From Lyophyllum atratum (lineage: Eukaryota > Basidiomycota > Agaricomycetes > Agaricales > Lyophyllaceae), in contig JACGCN010000008.1 of the NCBI GenBank assembly GCA_014905825.1, positions 1,550,001 to 1,614,000 on the forward strand: a stretch of 64,000 nt of DNA. Direction: 5' to 3'. The translations under genes were made by a program, and so were the position numbers. This document shows, piece after piece, positions 32,960 through 45,113 of this stretch. How positions within the stretch are numbered: position 1 is the first letter of the stretch; each line of letters opens with the position of its first letter. Below the pieces are notes generated by a model that saw only the letters and a program-made list of their open reading frames with translations, was not told where the DNA came from and did not search any database.

Positions 32960-35900
32960 TCACGTTGTCGTCAGGTTAGCAAGCAACCCCAAGTCCTGGA
33001 TAGCTCCATTGATAGTGAGGCTCACCAAAGACGGTGTGAGGTCCATATTTCTATGCAGAGCGTCTATAATACCGTCTTCAATAATGTTCTGGAATGAGAG
33101 ATGGCGAAGGGCCGTAAAGCTTCGCAATGGCGGGAGCGCGCGTATCCAACAACCCACCCCAATGAATGCAATCTTCGTCACCAAAGTGAATAAGCTGGCC
33201 CACTCTTTATCTTCCGCCATCTGTTGGACAATCTGAGAAGCGCCTCCAAGTGGAAATTCGAGGGAAACATTTATAGGGGACGAGCGCGCCTTCAACCGCT
33301 CAGCGATAGAGGGTCCGCCTCGTAGGTGGTAGGAGGTGAGAATATGCCGGGAGTCTACCTCGAGATTTAAATCCTCTAGACTGGGAAGGGAATCCATACC
33401 GGTTCCCATGATGAAAGTGATGCAATCCGCGGGCAGGGAGAGTTTTCGGAGGAGAGGAAGACTCGGTGTGGGGTCGATCATTCTCTCCTCCATGCCTGTG
33501 AAGCTACATCCGCGTAACGATAGTGCAGTGAGAGCAGGTAATTTATGGAGGAGGGACAACATCCCGCGGGAGAAGATGCGGGCACCAGCAAGATAAAGCT
33601 CTGTGAGGTTGGACAGAAAGCCAGCCATCTCGAAGAGAGTGTCGCCAACACGAGAGCATACTTTCGTGATGCTCAGACTGGTAACATGGCCATTTTTAAG
33701 CACTGACATGACCCAATCGGAGAAAATGGACCTGTGCAGGGTTTCTGAGTCGATCGCGAGGGAAGACGGAGCAAATTTCATCTTTCTCGGAGATGAGCTT
33801 AGGGAGAGCGATTTGTACGTGGTCCTCGAGATGCGAGGGACTAGACGTCGCCAGCTCTTGGAGCCTGCCGTCTGAGGGTCCATGGTATCTTCGGAGAAAA
33901 TTCCTCCGTAGACGACTAATGAGCTACAGCGTCGCTCGGCAACGGCGTCGAGGATAGATCTCAGTAACCCCACTGGCATCCAAGTCTGGTTCGATGCTTC
34001 TGTAAATGGTCCTTTCGCGTCGTCGAGGTGATAGCGTAAATCAAGTGTGAGCTTGTCAATCTTCGAAAGTTTGAGGACGAGTCGATGGAGTCGATGGAGA
34101 TATTCAAACATAAGGAAGGGCATGGTGGTCCGAGTCGCGCATAATTCACAGGATAGATGCTGGATGGTTTTTACGGAAGACAGAGTGAGGGCGGAGATAT
34201 CAGTTAAGACGGTGGATTCGTTCCAAATTAGATGGAGTTGACTATAAACTGTTGGTTCAGTGATTCCCCGACGGCGAAGATAAACGGGTAAAACCCAGTC
34301 GCGGATGTTCGGAGATAGGCTGGCGAGTGTATACAGCTCAGTGTCCGATAGATATTGAAAGATCAAGTAGAATATGTCTTCGGGAAGATCCGTGAACTTG
34401 GTTCCATGTGTGCGAGGAAGATAATTTTCATGTTCCATGAGCGTTGAGACAACATCATGGCATGTACGCAGGATAGTGATGTTCCGGATGTTCGGGCACT
34501 GTGTATAGATCGCACGAAACAATGGATACATCGGTTGGATGGCACCATCGGCGACATCCTGTTCCACGAATTCCAAGTGACGTAGTCCTCGGAACTTGCG
34601 GAGCCACACCGCGAGCAGGAGGAAGAAATGCCCAGGCGCATTACGGGCACCAAGAGGCAGCAGTCCTAAGAGTGTTATCTTCTGCACATCGTCAAAACTT
34701 GCTTGACGGCCCAAACGGGATAGCGTGAATACATCGAGGTTATCCATTATGCCAGTGCTATCCCGGTGTATGTTGTCCATGAAGTTGACAACGATGGCGA
34801 ACACCATGTGATTGATGCGTCTACCCAGAGAAGATATGATGACGGACAGCGTTTTCTTGAAAGCGATGGAAAAAAGCTGATCTCGATCAGGAATGGAGAC
34901 GTGTAGGGATTCGAGGTGGGATAACTCCCGCATTCCCATGAGAAGGACACGGGCGTATGCTGGAGGCGCGCGGAGGTCGATTAATGTGGGGAAATTGAGA
35001 GATGTGCGTGAAGGGATGGTGTGCGTGTAGTGTTCTGTCATCACAGTGATGGTTAAACTTGTAAGCTTCGGAAGCTTAGAGACGAACAGTAAAAGATCTT
35101 TGGGGAAAATATCCGCGACATCAATGATAAGGGTTGTGAGATTCCAAGCCGCGGAGGAAATGTGAGGTAGCGTATCACTCCAAACTTCCCCCGACTTCCC
35201 AGGACATGCAAGACTGAGACTTCGGGCAGTAGATAGGGCAGCTGATGTTTGGATCATGTCGTTGGACCTAAGATCCGTACGGTTCTTAACGACGAAGGAA
35301 GACAGGCTGAGTGGAAGGTTGGGGCTGGTTGCATCGCCGGGTGATATCGTTTTCGAGTGTGTGGAGGAGTTGAGTAACCCAGTGGGAAATAATTTCGTCG
35401 TAAGCGTGCCTGTGAGGCCAGGCGGTGAGCGTATGTTGGAGATTACAGGCTGAGGGATATAGATCCGCGTGTCACCGGGCGAATCGGTTATCACCACTCG
35501 AGTACACGACTTAGTAGCAAGGGGAGCGCGTACGAGGTCGAACACCTCCCATGGAACGCCTTCTCGAAAAAAAGCATCGTGGAAATTCATTGTGAGCTCT
35601 CTGATCGCAGAAAGCTTGCGTATGAGCGCTAAAAGTGGACGGAATGCGGTTGCGACCTGCTCCGCGGAGAGATTGTTGGCATAACCCGTTGCTTGGAAGT
35701 TGCAGGTGAGATGGTCGATCGACCGAACGAATAAAGCGACGTGGAGCACGGATAATGCGCTAATTTCCCTGGAGTGCGGGGAAGGCATTGTTATCTCAGC
35801 TCTTGTGCTGGGCTCTGTAATCTTGTTCCGGCTGAGAAAGAGTCGAAGGGCAGATTCATGCAAGCGGCGGCAGAGTCGAGACAACAGATAGAGCCTATGG

Positions 35901-35968
35901 TGGGGAATCTCGCGAAGGATCCGGAGTAAAACGTTGTCGGGCAGCTGCGAAAAGAGTGGGGGTTGCAT
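32960..35968 (-). CDS. Double F-box/LRR-like protein, copy 2 (1002 aa, intronless)
   Basis: Inverted paralogue of the gene at 16986-20036, on the opposite strand and about 13 kb away. The first F-box near residues 7-55 (SQLPDNVLLRILREIPHHRLYLLSRL) is better preserved than in copy 1. The second, near residue 524 (FTDLPEDIFYLIFQYLSDTELYTLASL), is followed by VLPVYLRRRGITEP. Long leucine-rich stretches follow each. Corresponding halves of the two genes are more alike than the two halves within one gene, so the internal duplication is older than the gene duplication. The likely role is as an SCF ligase adaptor; substrates are unknown. The start ATG at 35966-35968 begins MQPPLFSQLPDN, a usual short lead-in to an F-box. 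Confidence 0.86.
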   Translation of the reverse strand: MQPPLFSQLPDNVLLRILREIPHHRLYLLSRLCRRLHESALRLFLSRNKITEPSTRAEITMPSPHSREISALSVLHVALFVRSIDHLTCNFQATGYANNLSAEQVATAFRPLLALIRKLSAIRELTMNFHDAFFREGVPWEVFDLVRAPLATKSCTRVVITDSPGDTRIYIPQPVISNIRSPPGLTGTLTTKLFPTGLLNSSTHSKTISPGDATSPNLPLSLSSFVVKNRTDLRSNDMIQTSAALSTARSLSLACPGKSGEVWSDTLPHISSAAWNLTTLIIDVADIFPKDLLLFVSKLPKLTSLTITVMTEHYTHTIPSRTSLNFPTLIDLRAPPAYARVLLMGMRELSHLESLHVSIPDRDQLFSIAFKKTLSVIISSLGRRINHMVFAIVVNFMDNIHRDSTGIMDNLDVFTLSRLGRQASFDDVQKITLLGLLPLGARNAPGHFFLLLAVWLRKFRGLRHLEFVEQDVADGAIQPMYPLFRAIYTQCPNIRNITILRTCHDVVSTLMEHENYLPRTHGTKFTDLPEDIFYLIFQYLSDTELYTLASLSPNIRDWVLPVYLRRRGITEPTVYSQLHLIWNESTVLTDISALTLSSVKTIQHLSCELCATRTTMPFLMFEYLHRLHRLVLKLSKIDKLTLDLRYHLDDAKGPFTEASNQTWMPVGLLRSILDAVAERRCSSLVVYGGIFSEDTMDPQTAGSKSWRRLVPRISRTTYKSLSLSSSPRKMKFAPSSLAIDSETLHRSIFSDWVMSVLKNGHVTSLSITKVCSRVGDTLFEMAGFLSNLTELYLAGARIFSRGMLSLLHKLPALTALSLRGCSFTGMEERMIDPTPSLPLLRKLSLPADCITFIMGTGMDSLPSLEDLNLEVDSRHILTSYHLRGGPSIAERLKARSSPINVSLEFPLGGASQIVQQMAEDKEWASLFTLVTKIAFIGVGCWIRALPPLRSFTALRHLSFQNIIEDGIIDALHRNMDLTPSLVSLTINGAIQDLGLLANLTTT

Positions 35969-36443
35969 CTGCGTACGTTAAAGCTCAAGCTTGAAGTTTC
36001 AAAGTTTAAGTGCAAGTGGGAGCTCTTGGAAGACAAGTCATGAGTTGTGACCGTTCGTCCCTTGGAGCACAGCCACCCCGTTGACCATCAATTATATTGA
36101 CAGTCACAGCCTCGCTTCCACGCTGACAGGCACCATCGAAATGGGGCGACCAGGTCGGTCTTTGCTAGGTCTCTGCATAAGAATCGATATGGCGGATAGT
36201 AGCCTATGACATCCGGGTCATCCAAAAGCAACGACATTTATCACTGTTTGTGTAGTCACATACAATGATGGCTAAAGAACGGCAAAGATTTCATCATGGG
36301 TTAGCAGTATGTACGGCAGACTTGTCGTAGTGTGAAGCAAGCGGCGATGCCCCTAATCCTGGCGAAAAGCTGTGGTTCGAATGATCAAACAGTCCATGCA
36401 TCAAAATGTTCAAGGCAAATCGTGACTCGTCAAAGAAGGCCAA

Positions 36444-38756
36444 TCATGAATCTCTCGCGACCTTGCGGAATACATATCTCGGAACCCCATCCTCCTGTAA
36501 AGTCCACTGACGCTCGAGTCTGTAACCGTTCCTCCTGGGCAGCCAGACACAGCGGATATACCAGTAGGCCACCCCAATCAGCGACACGAGGTATGCCACA
36601 AAGACGTGCAGCTAAAGCCAAAGAACCCGTCAGCAATAGCCTGGCGGAAGATGACGGGGACTATATACCCAATACGGAAGATTCTCGTAGACTCTAGACC
36701 CATGGCTGGGCGGGATCAGCGGGACGATGACGAGGAAGGCGTTGGAGAGACAGAAAAGCACGATAACGACTTTAGGGGCATGGAACGGGGGGTTCCAGTC
36801 CCATTCATGGTATTTGGGTGTGTATAGGAGGAGAAGCCCGAATGCAACAAGGGTATTGATGATCGCAAGGGAATAGGATGATACTATCGGAGATTCTTGT
36901 GGTTAGGACTTGACATGGCTTATGGAAAGGGAAAGAAGAGACTCACAGCTGATCATGAACAAATAGGCATCGCCAGGTGGTGGTGCGATCATGAAGGCAC
37001 ATGAAACCACATATTGTGTGAAGAGGCCAGCCAAAGGTGCGTTGAACGGCTTATTACTCGCGAAGAACGAAGGATACGGGAGTATCCCTTCTCGCCCAAG
37101 TTCTTGTACGACTGTGGTAGAAGTAGGTTACAGGAAGTCATGATGCATTGGTACTGCGACGTACCTCGTCCTTGAGAGAACTGACCGGCGAGGAGGTTGC
37201 CTAACACCGATAACGCAATGAAGACGCTAAGCGCCTGTGAGAATGATATTAGGAGATGACATAGTAATAATGACGAGTATCATCACCTTTTCGGTAGTAG
37301 GTCCATACAGATTACGAAAAAAGAGAGCACTGAAGGCCAATGCGATTAGCGAGATGACTAGTCTATTCATTTCACAGCACTTACGCAACAATCCTGCGGC
37401 TCCCGAGGATGTCGTCTTTCGACACGGCGGCGAAGTAGGCGATATTGACAAACATATAAACCATCGTGACGAACAGCATGGCCAGAGGAGCTGCTCGCTT
37501 GATTGTTCGTATGGGATCTTTGATTTCCGAGAGCGCATAATTAGCGTTAGAGTAACCTATGAACGACCTTCAGATAGCACAATGAGAATTTTTCCACATG
37601 TACGTGCATGACACTCACCAGATGACGTTGTACAGTGCCGTAACGAACGCGTTAGCGCCAGTGCCACTGCCCTCCCACATCTTGTCCCACTCAAAGTTCC
37701 TGGGCTTCTCATAACCATCTTTCACGGCGAACCCAGGAACGCCAACAAGGCAAAAGACGCCCGACACGGCGATTGCGCAAAGGATGACGAGCTTGGAAAA
37801 CCCAAGCGTGTTCTGAATGCGCAGCCCTACTTTGTGTAGCGTTCCGTGGGCGAGAAGGCAAAATGTCAGACACAGGAAGGCCGCAAAACGAGTATTATAG
37901 CGGGATGGTGTCAGCCCAAGCGAGTGAACGACATCTTGAAGGAAAAGCTCAATTTTTGCAGGAAGAGAGCAAATAAGGACACGCACATTCTCCGAATACC
38001 ACGCTGTTTGCTGCAGCGGACCCCTGAAGCAAGTCAAAAGGACGGATAGGCAGGGAACCGCGGCAGACGCACAGTTATGAGGGCGTACACAGAAAAAGCG
38101 CAAGTCATCATAAACTTCGGGCGACGATAGATGAATTCCAGGTAGTTCTTCTCGCCGCCACTGCGTGGTAGTCCCTGGGTGATGTTCAGAAAGCGTAGTA
38201 TATTCAACCTCGGGATGGCTTACAGTGCCAAGTTCTATGTAGACTGCTGTCCCAGCTGCAGCAATGAGGGCGCCTACAAGCCACATTAGCAGGGCGACAC
38301 CAACACTGCCCGAGGTGCGTAATATGACACTGGGAGTTGCGTATATTCTTGTAGGAAAGGACTTGTGTCAGTGAACGGCTAAGCCTTGGCAAGTGAATCG
38401 ACTCACCCGGTTCCAATGACGCGGTTAAAGATCAGAAACACGACGCTGAATAGGCCTACACATATCCAGTCTGTCTCCTGATGGTTCTGAGCGAAATACT
38501 ACTCACCTAGCTGCCGCTTCCCCTGGGGAATATTGTCAAAGGACTCTCCAACTTCTCTTCCTGTTAAGAGCAATGAGGACCTTGTAAAAGGTTGATATAC
38601 GGCACAGCGGGACGTACCATCTCCTACACTCCTGTGTATTGCAGCTGGGCCATCAAGAGCGCTCCTATAGGTGATCGCGGTGGTTGACCCATACACTTCA
38701 GGCCTTCCTTCGGTATACAGGAGCTGTTCAGTCTCCTGCGCAGCATTATTTACCAT
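36444..38756 (-). CDS. Amino acid permease, high-affinity methionine permease (MUP1)-like
   Basis: APC-superfamily plasma-membrane transporter resembling fungal MUP1. The N-terminal tail (MVNNAAQETEQLLYTEGRPEVYG) and VGESFDNIPQGKRQLG lead into TM1, LFSVVFLIFNRVIGTG, joined by a splice to IYATPSVIL. TM2-TM3 read GVALLMWLVGALIAAAGTAVYIELGT. Later segments include GFSKLVILCAIAVSGVFCLVG, FVTALYNVIWSFIGYSNANY, ALSVFIALSVLGNLLAGQFSQGR and a last TM, VAYLVSLIGVAYWYIRCVWL. It ends in a basic tail whose stop is at 36444-36446. Around ten short introns are needed; I placed them from domain continuity, not individually checked. It is divergent from the oxygenase-like gene, sharing a ~520-bp upstream region. 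Confidence 0.85.
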
Positions 38757-39276
38757 GGGCTGCTACCTTCAAAAAGGTAGTAGTCCTATAGCGGCTATCG
38801 CTTCGGGGTACGATAAGAGTTCGTCATGGTAGGACCGAGGAAGTGCGGGAGCAATTTGTTGTTTGCCAGCAAGGGTGCTGCCAAGCAGCTCGGCCCCTAA
38901 TGTGGCAACTGTGACCGACGCGTCCAATGCGTCACATCGCGGTCAACAACTTGGTGTTATCTTGCCATGATCATACATTGTGTCTACTATCAGAAACCGC
39001 GCCGGGCCGGAAAATCCTGAAATAGCTCACAAACAGGCGCAGTTTGTAGTGGCCATGAAAGCGGTGGCCATCGCCGACCGAGGCGAATCTCATGCCACAG
39101 AAAGCCGCATGAAACAACAAAGAAATCCTTTCAGGCATTGTTCAAATCGATTATAAAAGGCAGATTGCAATGAAGTGGCTCCTCCTGCAAAAGTTCTAAA
39201 CTCACATCTCTTGGTGACTTTTCCTTGATATGTAAAAGCAGAATCCGAATCTAAATCTTTGGCACAGAAAAACGAC

Positions 39277-42200
39277 ATGACGCAACCGGCCGAGACGCGG
39301 GTGGAGACTATCTTCGACGGTGGAATCAGTGGCATGATAGAGGGTGATGACGTGATAGAGGATGCGTCCTCTGAAGTCTCTGACGGCGAAGATTTCAGGG
39401 TACGCGCGCTCCTTTCTTTATTTTCCAGTTCAAAACATATTCACGCCAGTCGCGTCTCATGCAGGACGACCTGAAGGATGCCTTGCGGGGTGACTTCGAT
39501 TCTATGGCTAGCTATTACTACGCTGCTGTAGCGCCGACAGCGCCAAATCCTTGTCTCAACATCGAAGGCCTGGGATATGTGGGGCTTCCTCTCAGCCCGC
39601 GGGATGCCCAAGCCATCATCAGGTGTTCTGCTCGCGCGCCTTTTGGACAAACCTGGGAAATCGAACCGGCCAAAGTGAAGTTCGATAATCCAGACTGGGC
39701 TACCTTCGTCAGAACCCACGTGGTGACCACTGTTTGTGAAACCCTTGGGGTTGCGTCCTCCGCCGTTCCCCCAAGATGCGAGCCGCATAAGCTCCTCCTG
39801 TATGAGCCAGGGTCCCAGTAAGCCATCGCGTAGTCATCACGTCCTATTCATCGCTGAACATCATCACTAGCTTTTCATCACATCAGAAGTACATCCTTCT
39901 CTTTTACGCGCTGCATTTAGGCTTACCTTCGCCTCTCATGTAGCACCGACAACGCAGATGGCATCTTCGCCACCGTGACCATTGTTCTGCCATCACCATG
40001 TACCGGCGGACAGGTACACTTATCTCATTCCTCGTCAACGCAAGTCATCGATCTGGCAACTAATTCCCTCCGTTCTACCACGGTACTGGCGTGGTATACC
40101 GAAGTCAAGCACGAATTCAAGCCCTTGACATCCGGCTACCGCCTGGCCCTCTCATATAAGCTTATCAACAGTGTACCAGGTGTACCTCGGCCCACAGTCC
40201 CTGTCGTCAGCACAGCCCTAACTTGCCTTCGTCACGTTCTACGCAAGTGGAAGAAGGGTGCTTATGATGAAGAGACGGACCGCAGCCTCGTTGCCTATCT
40301 CCTTGACGATGAGTACAGTGGAGACGACCTCCAAGCAGGGTCTGAAACGCTGAGAGGAGCAGACGAGGACCTGGTTACGAATTTGCGGGCCGGGGCGGAA
40401 GTGCTCGGGTACATGGTCTGCCTCGCAAACCTGGAGTACCACGTCTCGGGGATTGCAAATGACTACCGTGGTGGGAGACGTGGACTTTATGATGAGTTCG
40501 ACGATGACGATACTTGTTATGGGAGATATGGGAAGTATACTGCCGACTACTACGCCGGCTTCTCCTCTGATGAGGATTCCGATAGTGGGCCAGACATGGG
40601 GAAAGTTACCAAAACAACTTTGACTTTGAACTCTCTGGTAGATCTCGCTGGAAATTTACTCGTAGATGAAAAGCCGTTCCATATTGGGGAGGAGAATCTT
40701 ATTCCGAAGGAGCCATTCGAAGAGGTGGACCCGGATGAAACGGAATACGCATCATGGATGAAGAAGGTGAGTAGACTATGGTGACTTCCAGGAGTACTTG
40801 AATCTGACTTTGGTGCATAGCATGCTCGCTCGTTGGAGCATTGTTAGTCGTTACTTTTTTTACAAGTCGCTTCTTTGTGATCAAGAGTTTTCGCAGATTA
40901 TCGCCGAACGGTGCTCGTCCTCATGCACGAAAGAGATGCACCCGACATCTTATTCGCAGCTGGGGGCGACCAAACAGCGGTTGCTTTCATGTCGGACTAC
41001 GCTCTGAGACGCAAAGACCTCGACATGTGGAAGACAGTGGCCAAGAAGAGTGGCTCCCTCACGACAAACAAGCTCGGCGCTAATAACCATATCAACCGAG
41101 CGTGGAAGATGTTTACTTTCCAGAACGTGTGTTCAAGGTCAGCGGTGCTATCTCAATAATTGTGACATAGGCGCTTAACCATTGATTCCCTGCCAGCTTC
41201 GAAGAGATGATAAGGAACACACCGGGGTTGAATGACCGGCTTCACTTCATCCGGACGCTTCCTCAACATGCGGATCCTGAGGAATTCAACCAAGTTCAGG
41301 CATGGGCTAAGAAGGAATCCGCACGTGCTTTTGAGTCGCTGGACTCCCCCACGATCGAAGACGTTCCTGCAATCATCGCCGTCGCTCGGGTCAAAGGGGT
41401 CATATTCCTTGTTCAAGTGTGAGTCAATTCGTAGTCATGTCCAACACCGGCGTTTGCTGATATTCGAACTAGCATACTGCCCCAACTGAGAAAGAAACTC
41501 TCAATATACCCGTTCAAGGTCGCCTTCGTGAAGGCTCTGCACGAGCAAAAGGACGGTATACCAGAGCAGCCATCCTCGAAGCCTCATTCAAAGACTGAAA
41601 GCCAATTACCGGAAAGGAATCCTTTTGACGGCCTAATGGAAGACCTCTTAAATCTTGTCGTCCTCGAGTGGGACCAGTTTGTGGTCGCAGAAGAACCGGT
41701 TGCAGACGAATCGGATTCAGGCCATGACAACATACCTTCCAACGGGCGGCAGCTAGCTGTTATACAGGAAATGAAAATCGAACGCGTCATCGAGATCGTA
41801 GACCTGTGTCTCCTCACCGGCCACATGGCACCATGCGTCATGCTGTTTCTCAAGCTTTTGCAAGTCCAAGATCCTGCCGCCGACAAGTTTCCAAAACTTT
41901 ATACCCCTCTAGTACCCCGTTTGAGGGATCTTATGCGTGCGAAAGGAGTGGCTCTTCGACATTCATACCCATTCTCCAACTTCCTCCAGCTTCTCGTGGG
42001 ATACTACCTCCGTGACGTCTTAGTGACTCCTGGTCATATCCCTCAGACAAATATCCCGAAGATCGGCTGCGGGTGCGAATATTGTCGTTATTTGGACTCC
42101 TTCCTCACGGGTGGCAAGGCTCGAGAGACATTCCGCTTAGTTGCGCAACACCGCCGGCACTTGGAAGACCGTCTGTATACTGCGCGAGATCTCGTTACAT

Positions 42201-42613
42201 ATGACACAATACGGAAGGGTTCCCCCCATAGTTTGGAAGTGACAAAGTCTCCCGAGATCGTGGCTACTCAGACGTGGGCTGGGCGTGTCGAACGGGCCAA
42301 AGTGTTTCTCAGGAGCATCGGCGACGACCAAGACCTTTACAGCCTGATGGGCAACCGGTACGGCGATCTTATAAATGCGCTGAGGGGAGAACAGCAGTTT
42401 GTGCTCGATGTGGACTTCGGGGCAGAGAACTTGAATTTGACAGGCACCACCTCCTGGCAGGCTATCTCAGCCTTTCCAGGCACTGTCCATCCAGTCCGCG
42501 TTCCCTTGGCCTCCTCGTCCATCAATCCGGCTACAGGTCCCGCGGCGGGCCTTTCTATGGTGGGAATGAAGAGGAAAAGGCCCCAGTACCCACCGTGGAT
42601 CCCGTCAAATTAG
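39277..42613 (+). CDS. 2OG-Fe(II) oxygenase-like protein with HxN in place of HxD
   Basis: Large fungal protein of the prolyl-hydroxylase-like 2-oxoglutarate/Fe(II) superfamily. Exon 1 starts at ATG 39277 (MTQPAETRVETIFDGG). After a second exon ending HKLLLYEPGS there is an 18-base microexon (39871-39888) between introns of 53 and 55 bases. Splicing gives HFSSHQNTDNADGIFATVTI. The family pattern is HFxxHxDT, so the first metal ligand pair reads H-Q-N, not H-x-D. The distal histidine (TEVKHEFKP) and the 2OG-binding arginine (SGYRLALSYKL) are present. Further exons give LVLMHERDAPDILFAAGG and, from about 41500, an alpha-helical C-terminal half with GCGCEYCRYLDSF. The Asp-to-Asn change could reduce or abolish iron binding. 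Splicing between 40768 and 41530 was not resolved. Decayed copies lie at 50670-53525 on the other strand. Confidence 0.8.
39871..39888 (+). other. 18-base microexon carrying the first metal-binding histidine
   Basis: CTTTTCATCACATCAGAA lies between ...CACTAG and GTACAT. Including it restores the frame and the HFxxHx(D/N)T motif. Skipping it would delete the motif. Confidence 0.75.
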
Positions 42614-42953
42614 GTGTCATTGACCTTACCGCCCGTGAATCGTGATGATTCTTGGGGATGGATGTTGGATCGTCATTATGCTACATCATGTCTATTGACC
42701 TTAATCGACCTATTTACATTTGGACTCTAGTGTATATCATTATCTTAGGAACACTGCGCCTCTGAATTCTTTTACATATGTAACCGAGCGAGATAAGGTC
42801 AAGTGTGATAAAAATATATAGGTGACGTCCGCCTCCATTCTGGCCACCAACAAAAGGTAGCAAGTCTTCTTGTACATCTGTCCTCAGACGCCACTTTCCA
42901 ACAACATGCTTTCATTTTCGATACATTGGCTATAAATACGATCAACCATACTG

Positions 42954-44353
42954 TCAACCCCTACGGCATGTACGCGCCAAAACACAGTCTCTCCAAGCCG
43001 CATACAAAAGAACGACAAAACTCTGACCCTCGGGACTGCCCGTCATCCAAGGATTCACATCCCCCCACCCAAGAGGGTTGACCGCCGGCCGCACAGTCCC
43101 GTTCCCTCTATCCACATGGTCCAAGTCTCCCCCGCTGATAGCATCGAAGAATTCACCTCCGAGGGTTTCTCTAATTCCATCGGCCCACTGAATGTATTTC
43201 CTTCGTGCATCACTCCGACCAAACACCCCTGGGCTCAGGACGACCATCCTGTACACTGTCGCAGCCATGAGCGCGCTCCCCGACGTCTCCCCAAACGTTT
43301 CCGGCTTATCATAGTAATTCTTCACCAAGCCCCCCGCATACGAGCCCTTGCCAGCATCCATTGCCCCATCCACAATCTCCTTGATCCACGCTGTCAGGCC
43401 GCTAACTGCATCGCTTCGCCACTGTACATTCTCTTTGTTTTTCTTGTTTCGGAGGAAAGGTGCTTTGAGTACTGTAGCGAGTACACGCGTCATGCCCGCT
43501 GCGGCCCATGAGTTCCCGGTTGACCACAGGCCCGAGTCATCGTGCTGTGGGCCTTGTATGTGTTGCCACAGCCCTGTGAAAGGCGTCTTCGGCGATGAAG
43601 GGTTCACTTGGAGAAGGTCACGATATCGCTTGCATTGAGCAACGGATTCACGCAGGAGTGTGATGTTAGAAGTGTCCGCCGCGTAGTACGCTAAGAACGG
43701 GGGTGCCATGTAGACGAAGTCCGCCCTGCGAGCGCCCGACAAGTGAATTGAGCAAGGACTCTGCATCAGCTGCGCTAGGGAACTCACCATAACTCCACGA
43801 TGTCTACCCGGTGCGAGATCGCACCATTAGAAGCCCTCGGCGCGCCCTGCATGACATATTCGACTGTCTCCTTGGCGGCATTCGCAAACTTATCCAACCC
43901 CCGCCGTTTTCCAAGAAGCACGGCACCGACGCCCAGACTCGCCGGATCACCAACCGCCCCATCTCCGTCCGCCAGCGCATTCGCACCAGTCCCGATGACG
44001 ATCTTGCTTGCTGCGTACGCCAATCCGCGGGGTAGGCCCGACGTCGAGACACCACCCTCCCCCTTCCCCTTACTTGGCCCTCTAATTAGTGTTTTCGCTT
44101 CCTCGAACGGGGAGTCACCGAAGACTGATAGGTCTGGATCGTAGAGCTCCAGAAGCGCCTCAGTCGCGGTACCGAACTCCCATGAATGCGAAGAGATGGA
44201 TATTGCGAGGTCGAGGACCTTTTGGATGGGGAAGCCAGGGGAGAAGGGAAACGCGATGACGTCTGGGTTCTCTGGCTTCGTGCCTAAGGTAGAAGCGCTG
44301 GACCAGGAGGTGATCAAGGCGACGAATACAACCGTAGGCCTCCGCATATGCAT
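42954..44353 (-). CDS. Six-hairpin glycosidase-like secreted protein (GH88/GH105-like)
   Basis: Two exons: the first runs from ATG 44353 to the splice near 43790, the second to the stop at 42954. The N-terminus MHMRRPTVVFVALITSWSSAST is a probable signal peptide. The body has the alpha/alpha-barrel look of unsaturated glucuronyl/rhamnogalacturonyl hydrolases: IVELWADFVYMAPPFLAYY after the splice, DDSGLWSTGNSWAAAGMTRVL, GETSGSALMAATVYRM, and a C-terminal NPLGWGDVNPWMTGSPEGQSF. It would act outside the cell on pectin- or GAG-derived oligosaccharides. The exact family and substrate are uncertain, and close fungal homologues are often annotated only as six-hairpin glycosidase. Its 5' side is 760 bp of empty sequence. 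Confidence 0.85.
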
Positions 44354-45113
44354 TTGGGCGATGGACCAAGTGTTTCTTTCTCGACCACTGTGGACTCGAG
44401 GGTGAAAAGTCGATTGGAGAGCATCAATGATTGGTGCGCTGGCGAATTTATGACGGGTTGGTTTCGGCTTGAAAGTGGAGAAGTTGTGGATTTCTTATGC
44501 AAGCGAGTCTCGTGGACAGACTCTCAACCTATTGCAGCGACTGGCTTGACAGCGTGGGCTAAAGGGGGGTGATATCCCTATTTCAGGAAAATGGACCAGT
44601 CACGTGAGCTTGTGCACACCAAATGACTACAGAAGGGCACCTTGCACTTGGAACAAGACGTCGAGACATGTTGCATACGCCATTCGGAAGTGTGGAGGTG
44701 AGGTAATGAGAGGTCTCCCTAGGCCGACTTGACTTTCGGGAGAAATGACGTCTGGCCGAATTTAGGAAGCATCGTCAGAAGTCTGTGAGTGGAAGAAACT
44801 GACACGTCTTGATTAGCCCCGATCTGCGATTGTGAATATAGAAGAGGATGCTAAAGCTCAATGAAGACGTAGACAAATTATTGGGACTTCTTCCTTTTCT
44901 TGACTGTCCTAAATAGGAAGGACATGTTCGCGAGTGGAGAACGATAACTTGCGAGGGTGACTGTAATTCGATGCTTCGATAGCGAAATAGATATATTATG
45001 GGTAATGAATGGAACTAACTGCAAGCGAACAGAAGTTAGTACGATCGTCACCGCAAAAAAGTGTACAAGACTCACAATCCTGATAGCTTATTGATATAGG
45101 AATTATATGGTTT
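44354..45113. other. Intergenic stretch
   Basis: Promoter of the glycosidase gene and 3' end of the mitoribosomal gene. No gene seen. Confidence 0.5.

Noticed and set aside
22063..44353. Secondary-metabolite gene cluster
   Set aside because: No synthase, terpene cyclase or NRPS-like gene is present; the neighbours are housekeeping genes and transporters of unrelated function.
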